A stretch of DNA of 9,846 nt. It comes from an uncultured Paracoccaceae bacterium. GTDB lineage: Bacteria; Pseudomonadota; Alphaproteobacteria; Rhodobacterales; Rhodobacteraceae. Below, one piece after another: positions 1-5,335 of this stretch; within the stretch, counting starts at the first letter, position 1, and each line of letters opens with the position of its first letter. Position numbers and translations under genes: made by a program. Under the pieces are notes generated by a model, which was not told the origin of the DNA, did no database searches, and was given only the letters and a program-made list of their open reading frames with translations. Location of the stretch: assembly GCA_937132145.1 (NCBI GenBank), contig CAKZNY010000286.1, forward strand, positions 1-9,846. Direction: 5' to 3'.

Positions 1-589
1 GTGGCGACATCCAGCGTCGCAAATAGTGACGTTGTGCCTTGGCGAATATAAGTATGGGTCCGGCGCTCTGCCACGTCTAGCATCATTGGCAGAACCGGTT
101 GCTCGCCCTTCTCGGCGAATGTTCCATTCGTCTGTCAGGCAGCGGATTAATGGGCAATTTGAAGGTCTCGGCACGATGTGGCTGCAGCCCGAATGCACCC
201 CAAATACGCCGGATCGTGGTATGGGACAGGCCCGTCTCGCTCGCCATGGAGCGGATCGACCAGTGGGTGGCGTCCTTTGGTTTTGAATGCAGGGTGCACG
301 CAATTACGGCTGCAACCTGATCGTCAGACACCGTGCGCGGCCGCCCTAGCCGGTATTCGCCCGTCGATACGATCTCGCATGAACCTGCGTCGCCATGTGC
401 CAACGATATGTTCATGAACGTTCATCTGGCGCGCAACTTCCTTGCTCTCAAGCGTCCTCGGCGCAACAGCAAAATCATCCTGCAACGGTCTGATAATGAC
501 CGGGGAGCCCGGTGTCGCCTGACCTGACTTTCCAGAAAACGGCGCTCATCATCATTTAGAACCACAACATCAGCCAATCGACCCACCAT
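1..589 (-). pseudogene. IS630-family transposase, partial and multiply frameshifted
   Basis: This is the remnant of an IS630-family DDE transposase reading leftward, with its 3' part beyond the window edge. The pieces lie in different frames but in the correct order. An N-terminal part (about 589-470) contains LSDRCRMILL. A helix-turn-helix part (about 453-358) reads LESKEVARQMNVHEHIVG then WRRRF. A second DNA-binding part (about 357-150) contains GRPRTVSDDQVAAV and THWSIRSMASETGLSHTTIR. A catalytic-domain part (about 105-1) reads EQPVLPMML then [20 protein letters not shown]. Small indels near 455-470 and 352-358 break the frame. A palindromic repeat at 107-145 sits where roughly 38 family residues are missing, including the segment that normally carries the first catalytic aspartate (CVDEKSQ). 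I chose ATG at 589 because a GGAG lies 9 nt upstream. The gene is dead as written. No terminal inverted repeat could be assigned. Confidence 0.9.
107..145 (-). repeat. Palindromic repeat element, copy E (39 nt), inside IS630 transposase
   Basis: Read on the minus strand it starts CCGCTGCCTGACAG, has a stem CGAATG-GAA-CATTCG, and ends CCGAGAAGG. These are the same outer blocks as the other four copies. It is in the sense orientation of its host gene. Unlike the others it does not sit in an otherwise continuous coding sequence. The transposase reads ...ETFKL before it and EQPVLP after it, so about 38 family residues are missing at this point. Confidence 0.75.
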
Positions 590-742
590 CGTAAAAATCT
601 CCAAAAACCATAGCTTACAATGATACGTATTATAGTTCCAGGTGACTAGGGCGTATTACAATAACTGTGCTGAGGGGGCACTGTTGTTAAATCTCCACTC
701 ACATTCCTTCAAGAATAGCCCAAAATGCTCCTTTGGGACATC

Positions 743-783
743 CCGCTGCCTGACAGGATAATGCGTAGCATTGACCGAGAAGG
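743..783 (+). repeat. Palindromic repeat element, copy C (41 nt), inside IS1595 transposase
   Basis: Read on the plus strand, antisense to the host gene, it starts CCGCTGCCTGACAG and ends CCGAGAAGG. The core GGATAATGC-GTA-GCATTGACC pairs in 8 of 9 positions counting one G:T. It is the longest and most divergent copy with respect to A. The insert lies between the codons for KFN and VPKE; removing 41 nt leaves one aspartate codon and restores the frame. Confidence 0.8.
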
Positions 784-813
784 GTTGAATTTGCGCATAT
801 GACGCTTGGCTCT

Positions 814-850
814 CCTCTCGGTGATGTAAACATCACCTGCCGGGCAGCGG
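814..850 (-). repeat. Palindromic repeat element, copy A (37 nt), inside IS1595 transposase
   Basis: Read on the minus strand, the sense direction of the host gene, it starts CCGCTGCCCGGCAG and ends CCGAGAGG. Its centre GGTGATGTTTACATCACC is a perfect 8-bp inverted repeat around TT. The preceding CTGCC-C-GGCAG is also a perfect small inverted repeat. It separates GIENFWN from AKRHMRK. Removing exactly 37 nt leaves one arginine codon and restores the frame. The ends are ambiguous by 1 nt (813-849 also works). Confidence 0.88.
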
Positions 851-1156
851 GTTCCAGAAATTCTCGATACCATTTATGTGGTTGTGGCGGTCAGCGAAGA
901 GCTTAGAATGATTGATCCTAAAGTGGTGGAAATCCGAAACATCTAGCCTGTTGTAGCCCTGCCAGCAGTCGGTGTAGACGATTGAATCGGGGATTACCTT
1001 GCGCTTGATGATTGGCAGCAATGTCGCCCCGGATGCGTCTGGAATAATCTTGGTGTAGACCTTCCCGCCCCTGTTTAACAAGCCAAAAACAGGCACCTTG
1101 CCGGCAGCACCACGCCCACGTTTACCTTTCCTCTTGCCGCCGAAATAGCTTTCATC

Positions 1157-1193
1157 CATTGACCGGCAGGTGATGCCTGCATCACCGAGAGGG
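1157..1193 (+). repeat. Palindromic repeat element, copy B (37 nt), inside IS1595 transposase
   Basis: Read on the plus strand, antisense to the host gene, it contains CCGGCAG, the perfect inverted repeat GGTGATGCCTGCATCACC (8-bp arms around CT), then GAGAGG. It matches copy A without gaps at 31 of 37 positions when both are framed alike (B then being 1156-1192). It splits the conserved EIE-ADESYFGG block. Removing 1157-1193 restores GAA GCC GAT GAA exactly, with no target duplication visible. Confidence 0.88.
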
Positions 1194-1623
1194 GGCTTCG
1201 ATTTCGCCGCCAAACATGGCCTCACTTTCGGCCTCCAGTTCATAAGCAATAATCTCGCGCAGGCGCAGGAAATAGAAGGCAGCAGTGTTGCGGTGCACCC
1301 CGCAGAGGCTGGCCGCCGTTCGTGCCGTGGTTCCGGCCACGAAATGCTCAATCAGGCGGGCTTGTTTATGTTTGCTTAAACGACTCTTTCTCATACGTCC
1401 CATAATAACCTCAAAGTTGGTTATCTAGGGTCTGTGGACAATTAGGATTCCCAAAACGGTTGTAATGTGATTCAAGCTTCCAAAAGAGGAGGCGAAACAT
1501 GCGACCAGAGCGCTTTATGATTAGTGACCGAAGCTGGGCAATTATTGAACCACTTGTTCCCGGCACAGCCCGGAGTTGTGGCGTAACTGCGAAAGATACG
1601 CGCTTGTTCCTGGAGGCGGTTTC

Positions 1624-1660
1624 GCGCTGACCGACAGGGTATGTTTACATGCCCGAAAGG
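1624..1660 (+). repeat. Palindromic repeat element, copy D (37 nt), inside IS5-family transposase
   Basis: Read on the plus strand, sense to its host, it starts GCGCTGACCGACAG and ends CCGAAAGG. Its centre GGGTATGTTTACATGCCC pairs over 8 positions counting one T:G. It aligns with copy A without gaps at 29 of 37 positions. It lies between LFLEAV and WKVRVGGPW. Removing 37 nt leaves a serine codon and restores the frame. The ends are ambiguous by 1 nt (1625-1661). Confidence 0.85.
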
Positions 1661-1861
1661 TTGGAAAGTGCGCGTTGGCGGCCCCTGGCGCGATTTGCCG
1701 CCGGGTTTCGGGTCATGGAACAGCATTTTTCGGCGGTTCCGACGATGGGCGCAACGCGGTGTTTTTGAACGGATATTTCAGGCAACTACAGAGGATGCCG
1801 ACTTTGAATACATCCTCATCGACGGTACAATCATCAGCGTGCACCAAAAGGCAAGCGGCGC

Positions 1862-1870
1862 AAAAGGGGG
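1862..1870 (+). other. Probable -1 programmed frameshift site in the IS5-family transposase
   Basis: The run AAAAGGGGG lies where the homology passes from the orfA frame (GAKGG) to the -1 frame (GTLHQAIGRSKGG). The orfA frame stops at 1908-1910, about 40 nt later. IS427-group elements are known to join orfA and orfB by frameshifting. The slip point is inferred from the homopolymer run and the frame change. The heptamer is not a textbook slippery site. Confidence 0.55.
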
Positions 1871-2396
1871 ACTCTCCATCAGGCTATCGGGCGCTCAAAA
1901 GGCGGCCTGACCACCAAGGTTCTTGCTCTTACCGACGCGCTTGGCAATCTTGTCCGGTTCAAATTGATGCCCGGCCAGCGAAGCGAAATCACCGGCGTAG
2001 CAGAGCTTATTGATGGCTTGGAATTTGATGCGTTGATGGCGGACAAGGCATTTGACGCGGATAATCTACGCCAGATATTGCGAGAAAAAGAAGCCGAAGC
2101 TGTCATCCCTGCAAAACGAAATAGAAAAATCCACATCCCGCATGATGTCGAAGCATACAAGTGGCGGCACCTGATCGAGAACTACTTCAGCAAAATCAAG
2201 GAGTTCAGGGGGGTGAATACCCGATACGACAAAACGGACACAAGCTACGAAGCCACGTGGCACATCGCAGCAACCATCATCGCCTTACGCTAATTGTCCA
2301 CAGACCCTAGTTGATCTGGGCATAATACGCAGTTTTCCGCATGGACAGTTGCTGACATTTCCGTAAAATGCAGCGTAACGAATTGAGAGGTGAAAC

Positions 2397-3137
2397 ATGC
2401 GCAGACCGGTTGTCGGCATTATCGGAAACGCTCATTTGGTTGGCGATCAATACACCGTGCAAGGCGTCGGGTTAATGAACCTTGACGCTGTTGGCGTTGT
2501 GACAGACGCTGTGCCGATCATCATTCCAGCACTTCCCTCCATTGGGTCAATCGAGGAGATCGTGTCGATCTGCGACGGTTTTGTCTTTACGGGCGGGCGT
2601 CCCAACGTTCATCCCAAGCACTACGGCGAAGAAGCCACCGAGGCGCATGGGCAATTTGACTTAGACCGTGACGCCCTGACATTGCCGCTAATTCGGGAAT
2701 GTGTGGCAAAATCCATCCCGATATTGGGGATTTGCCGTGGTTTCCAAGAATTCAATGTTGCTTTTGGCGGTACTTTGCACCCTGAAATTCGCGATTTACC
2801 CGGTAGAATGAACCACAGAATGCCCCCGGACGGGACGATCGAAGAGAAATTCGAGCATCGTCACACCGTGGCCTTAACGCCGGATGGAAAGTTCGCGCAG
2901 ATATTTGGTAGCGACGAAATTCTGGTCAATTCGCTGCATGGTCAAGGCATCTGCATTCCGGGCGAACGCGTGTTTGTTGATGGCCGCGCGCAAGACAACA
3001 CCCCCGAGGCTATTTATATCGAGGGGGCTGAAGGTTTTGCAATCGCCGTTCAGTGGCATCCGGAATGGAACGCCGCGCATGACGAAGTTTCGCGCCCGTT
3101 GTTCAAAGCCTTCGGTGCCGCGTTACGCGACCGCTAA
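2397..3137 (+). CDS. Class-I glutamine amidotransferase-like hydrolase (peptidase C26, PuuD-type)
   Basis: This 246-residue cytoplasmic enzyme belongs to the gamma-glutamyl-gamma-aminobutyrate hydrolase family, which cleaves gamma-glutamyl amides, for example in putrescine breakdown by the PuuD route. The nucleophile is Cys113 in ILGICRGFQEFN. The rest of the triad is His221 and Glu223 in AVQWHPEWN. The family block GGRPNVHPKHYGE is at about 67-79, and LHPEIRD is at 127-133. Length and motif order are normal, so it should be active. The start is supported by GAGAGGTG a few bases before ATG. It begins about 65 nt beyond the right end of the tentative IS1595 element. It is convergent with the MBL-fold gene, and the two stop codons overlap (3134-3137). 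No other polyamine gene is nearby, so the exact substrate is open. Confidence 0.9.
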   Translation: MRRPVVGIIGNAHLVGDQYTVQGVGLMNLDAVGVVTDAVPIIIPALPSIGSIEEIVSICDGFVFTGGRPNVHPKHYGEEATEAHGQFDLDRDALTLPLIRECVAKSIPILGICRGFQEFNVAFGGTLHPEIRDLPGRMNHRMPPDGTIEEKFEHRHTVALTPDGKFAQIFGSDEILVNSLHGQGICIPGERVFVDGRAQDNTPEAIYIEGAEGFAIAVQWHPEWNAAHDEVSRPLFKAFGAALRDR

Positions 3138-4111
3138 CCTTGGTCCCACTGCCAAAGTGCGGGGATAAACCGATAGGCGTTGCCATCTGCAACCACATGC
3201 CCAACACCGGGGAACGGGAAGTGGTAACTTAGAATTGCCATGCGATCCGCAGCCATCATATCCAGAAGTTTTTTGCGTGTAGCGACAGTCGTTTCGGGGT
3301 CCATATCAATTTGCGCATACCAATCGGGGCGCTCCATGCTGACATATGGGTCGCGAATGGCATCGCCGGTAATCAACAGGCTGTGCCCCTCGCTCTCGAC
3401 AATTAGCGACATATGCCCCAGCGTGTGACCCGGCGTGGCGATCATCGTAACACCCGGCGCAATCTCATAGCCATCGCTAACACGCGACAATTGTGGTTCT
3501 GCGGCGGTAAGGGAATTCACCGCCCCGACGACCATCGATTGACTAGACTCTTCAACCAAATTAACGCGGCCGTCCATCATCCACCAGTCGAATTCGGTTG
3601 TGCCAATCAGGTATTCGGCGTCAGGAAAAATCGCCTCGTCGAAGTCGTCACGAATGCCCCAAATGTGGTCAGGATGGGCGTGGGTAAGGGCCACATGTGT
3701 GATCTCATCCTCAGCAATACCCGATGCGGCAAGGTTTTCCAGCATCCGTCCGGTGGTGGGGGAAAACCGGTTTCCCGATCCAACATCAACTAGGATTTTA
3801 CTATCTCCCAGTTCGATAACGACATGGTTTGTGTGCTCGTAATGGGAGGAGGCATCTAAAAAATGCGCTTCCATAAAATCCACGATTTCAGCCTCGTCGG
3901 CGTTAATGCCGATGCTCCGCACAGAATTCGTGAAGTGTCCGTCGGAAACCACCGTCAGTTTCGCCGCTCCAACTGTAAACCTGAAATATCCGGCTGATTG
4001 CCCGCTGACGGGGGCCGAAATTTTGGCCAGAGCAGGGGCTCCGATGGCGAAGGCGGGAGCCGCGGCGCTCATTTTTAGGATATCACGGCGGGATGGGCGC
4101 AGGATGGTCAT
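3134..4111 (-). CDS. Exported MBL-fold metallo-hydrolase with twin-arginine signal
   Basis: This 325-residue metallo-beta-lactamase-fold hydrolase carries the zinc-binding signature LTHAHPDHIWG (His144, His146, Asp148, His149). Further ligands are His229 in ATPGHTLGH, Asp250 in ITGDAIRD and probably His297 in LSYHFPFPG. The N-terminus, SRRDILKMSAAAPAFAIGAP, has adjacent arginines and a hydrophobic stretch, pointing to Tat export and periplasmic action. I took ATG 4111 instead of the longer frame because AAGGAG lies 7 nt upstream and the Tat signal begins just after it. The family includes lactonases and other esterases, and the sequence does not identify the substrate. Immediately upstream on the same strand is the broken TRAP receptor gene, so it may once have shared a substrate-uptake operon with it; that is inference. 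Confidence 0.9.
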   Translation of the reverse strand: MTILRPSRRDILKMSAAAPAFAIGAPALAKISAPVSGQSAGYFRFTVGAAKLTVVSDGHFTNSVRSIGINADEAEIVDFMEAHFLDASSHYEHTNHVVIELGDSKILVDVGSGNRFSPTTGRMLENLAASGIAEDEITHVALTHAHPDHIWGIRDDFDEAIFPDAEYLIGTTEFDWWMMDGRVNLVEESSQSMVVGAVNSLTAAEPQLSRVSDGYEIAPGVTMIATPGHTLGHMSLIVESEGHSLLITGDAIRDPYVSMERPDWYAQIDMDPETTVATRKKLLDMMAADRMAILSYHFPFPGVGHVVADGNAYRFIPALWQWDQG

Positions 4112-4231
4112 ATTAATGCTCCTTGGTAAAATGGGCTGCAAGGATGTTCGCGCGAATACCACTCAAGCGCAAGAAATACATTCATTAATGTGCATTGAAG
4201 GTAGGCGAACAGAAATTCGGCGACAGTTGTT

Positions 4232-5182
4232 TTACATTTCGTGCTTGGCAATCAGTGCCTTGGCCGAGTCGATCAAGGCTTGCCCGTCAATGCCGAGCGC
4301 CTCCATTTCAACCAGACATTCGTCAACGACAGGCTGTGCCGCCGCCATCCAGCGCGATAACCGTATTGCCACTCGCCTCCGCGATTGCGCGGCCCTCGAT
4401 ATCACCGGCATCCATCACAGCGCCGAACAATGCTGCCACATCCGGGCCGGAGTTCGCATCGATAATGGCCTTCAGATCATCAAGCAGCTGGGGTTGGTTT
4501 CAAATCCGGTGTGGTTCGCCACAAGCTCAGAAACGCGCAATGGAACAGTCACCTCGAACGGTAGAACTGTGCCATCGATCACGCCTTTAGACAGGGCTTC
4601 CGGCACAGCGGGAACCGGCATGCCAATAGGCGTCGCCCCCAATTTTCCGAGCAAACTGGTAATCACGCGCGTTGGTCCACGAAGTTTCTGGCCCGAAACA
4701 TCTTCCAAATTCGCAATCGGCTTGCTGGAATGTATCCAGCCCGGCCCGTGCGTGTGGAACACAAGCGGACGCGTGTCAGCAAATTCTTCTATCGCATTTT
4801 CCATCATATATTCGTGGAATGCACGCGAAGGCGCGTCTGAACTGCCGGTCATGAACGGCAATTCAAACGCCTCGGAAACAGGAAAGCGCCCCGGCGTATA
4901 TCCCATCAGCGTCCAGATAATATCAACAACGCCGTCCTTGGCTTGTCCGTAAAGTGCGGACGGCGCGCCGCCAAGTTGCATCGAAGGATAATGTTCGATT
5001 TTGATGCGCCCACCCGATTCCGCTTCGATTTTATCGATCCACGGTTGAATAGCATTCGCAGGAATTGCGGCCTGTAGCGGCAGGAACTGGTGCAAGCGCA
5101 GCGTAACCTCTTGCGCCATCGCCGCAGACGCCAAAGCAACGGCCATCGCCGCTCCGCTGATCAATAGAGAAATACGTTTCAT
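4232..5182 (-). pseudogene. TRAP transporter substrate-binding protein (DctP family), broken by two deletions
   Basis: The gene encodes a periplasmic solute receptor of a TRAP transporter. The signal peptide MKRISLLISGAAMAVALASA is followed by a likely cleavage after AMA. The mature part has family features: PSMQLGG, DIIWTLMGYTPGRFP and LELPF-type FELPFMTG. The first frame ends after GFETNP with a few foreign residues and a stop. Homology resumes one frame over as LLDDLKAIIDANSGPDVAALF, with about 20 expected residues missing. A second, smaller deletion after GNTVI shifts back to the original frame for RWMAAAQPVVDE and a tail ending AKHEM. The whole reads 951 nt. The start has GGGGGAC just upstream. 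No dctQ or dctM membrane gene follows, so the transporter is probably lost here. No palindromic insert lies at either break. Confidence 0.9.
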
Positions 5183-5205
5183 TTTGTCCCCCAGATAAAT
5201 GATAA

Positions 5206-5230
5206 GCGCCGACTCTGAGTTTCGCGGCGC
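5206..5230. promoter_or_regulatory. Inverted repeat upstream of the dctP-like gene
   Basis: GCGCCG (5206-5211) and CGGCGC (5225-5230) form a perfect 6-bp inverted repeat. The loop holds the smaller palindrome ACTC-T-GAGT. It lies 24 nt before the dctP-like start codon, in the 153-nt gap between divergent genes. It could be an operator or a leader hairpin. I see no convincing -35/-10 pair to decide. Confidence 0.3.
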
Positions 5231-5288
5231 CTCGCATCAACAAGATTTGTTATGTTTGCGCTCAACCGCACTGGAAAATCCCGCCGCG

Positions 5289-5321
5289 CTAGGGTAGGGA
5301 TGCTTGCAACACCTGCCCTAG
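5289..5321. promoter_or_regulatory. Inverted repeat directly upstream of dusA
   Basis: CTAGGGTAGG (5289-5298) and CCTGCCCTAG (5312-5321) pair at 9 of 10 positions, with the odd pair a G:T. The loop is 13 nt. The second arm ends 14 nt before the dusA ATG, where no good Shine-Dalgarno is visible. It could be an operator or a hairpin affecting dusA translation; this is inferred from position only. Confidence 0.35.
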
Positions 5322-5335
5322 GTTGGACCCTGTAA

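Larger units (their letters stand above)
656..1403 (-). pseudogene. IS1595-family (ISXO2-like) transposase interrupted by three palindromic inserts
   Basis: The product is an ISXO2-like DDE transposase. The N-terminus (1403-1197) reads MRKSRLSKHKQARLIEHF and ends GGEIE. The catalytic block (1156-851) runs from DESYFGG through GKRGRGAAGKVPVFGLL and YTDCWQGYN to GIENFWN. The tail (810-784, then 739-656) reads AKRHMRKFN, then VPKEHFGLFLKECEWRFN. The breaks between these parts are filled by inserts at 1157-1193, 814-850 and 743-783. Removing 37, 37 and 41 nt gives a 633-nt frame, about 210 residues, with joints EIEADESYFGG, FWNRAKRH and KFNDVPKE. That length suits the family, and no other stop or frameshift was seen. 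As written, the first insert brings a stop directly after GGEIE. GAGG 6 nt upstream supports the 1403 start; the internal ATG at 1394 also fits. Confidence 0.93.
1499..2293 (+). pseudogene. IS5-family (IS427-like) transposase, two-frame gene interrupted by one palindromic insert
   Basis: This is a DDE transposase of the IS427 type, normally made as orfA plus orfB joined by a -1 frameshift. The start ATG at 1499 has AGAGGAGG 7 nt upstream. The first segment starts MRPERFMISDRSWAIIEPL and ends TRLFLEAV. It is cut by the 37-nt insert at 1624-1660 and resumes as WKVRVGGPWRDLPPGFGSWN. It runs on through DFEYILIDGTIISVHQK, which carries the first catalytic Asp. Near the run AAAAGGGGG (1862-1870) the homology moves to the -1 frame: HQAIGRSKGGLTTK, then ADKAFDADN (second Asp) and YKWRHLIENYFSKIKEFRG (catalytic Glu region). 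Without the insert, and with one -1 shift, the product would be about 252 residues with every catalytic segment present. No other lesion was seen. As written the insert brings an in-frame TGA at 1628-1630. Confidence 0.92.
1429..2306 (+). mobile_element. IS5-family (IS427-like) insertion sequence
   Basis: Terminal inverted repeats are explicit: GGGTCTGTGGACAATTAG at 1428-1445 is the exact reverse complement of 2290-2307. CTAG occurs directly outside both ends (1425-1428 and 2307-2310). It may be a 4-bp target duplication, which agrees with the known YTAR target of IS5, or part of longer repeats. The element is 878 bp with the 37-bp palindromic insert and 841 bp without it, a normal length for this group. 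Its single transposase occupies almost the whole length and its stop codon lies inside the right repeat. Confidence 0.92.
651..2330 (-). mobile_element. Possible full extent of the IS1595 element, with the IS5-type element nested in its right end
   Basis: The transposase stop codon at 656-658 lies inside GCGTATTA (651-658). The reverse complement of that octamer, TAATACGC, occurs at 2323-2330, just beyond the IS5-type element. If these are the IS1595 ends, the IS5-type element inserted at a CTAG between the IS1595 terminus and its start codon. Without it, the transposase leader would be about 50 nt. Only 8 bp match, and the outer flanks (TGACTAGG and AGTTTTCC) do not form the 8-bp target duplication expected of this family, so the call is tentative. 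Confidence 0.3.

Noticed and set aside
814..1193. Copies A and B as the terminal inverted repeats of a small transposon
   Set aside because: They are in opposite orientation about 300 bp apart and look like terminal repeats, but the DNA between them is the ordinary middle of the IS1595 transposase. Each copy is independently explained as a 37-nt insert.
656..1403. Translational bypass elements (T4 gene 60 or mitochondrial byp type)
   Set aside because: The in-frame restoration is suggestive, but two of the three inserts here are antisense to the gene, and there are no evident matched take-off and landing codons.
107..1661. CRISPR-like array of short repeats
   Set aside because: The five copies are irregularly spaced, in both orientations and on different strands, and lie within coding sequence. 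There are no uniform spacers and no cas genes.
2311..2396. Possible further palindromic copy or promoter between the IS cluster and the amidotransferase gene
   Set aside because: Neither outer block of the repeat is present, and I could not find a -35/-10 pair I would defend.
4177..4197. AT-rich imperfect palindrome around CATTAATG between the dctP-like remnant and the MBL-fold gene
   Set aside because: Only the central 8 bp are symmetric and the outer positions match poorly, so it is too weak to call an operator.
3906..4952. A 348-codon plus-strand open frame
   Set aside because: It lies antisense to the MBL-fold gene and the dctP-like pseudogene, shows no recognisable domain and has biased composition. 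The minus-strand genes explain the sequence.
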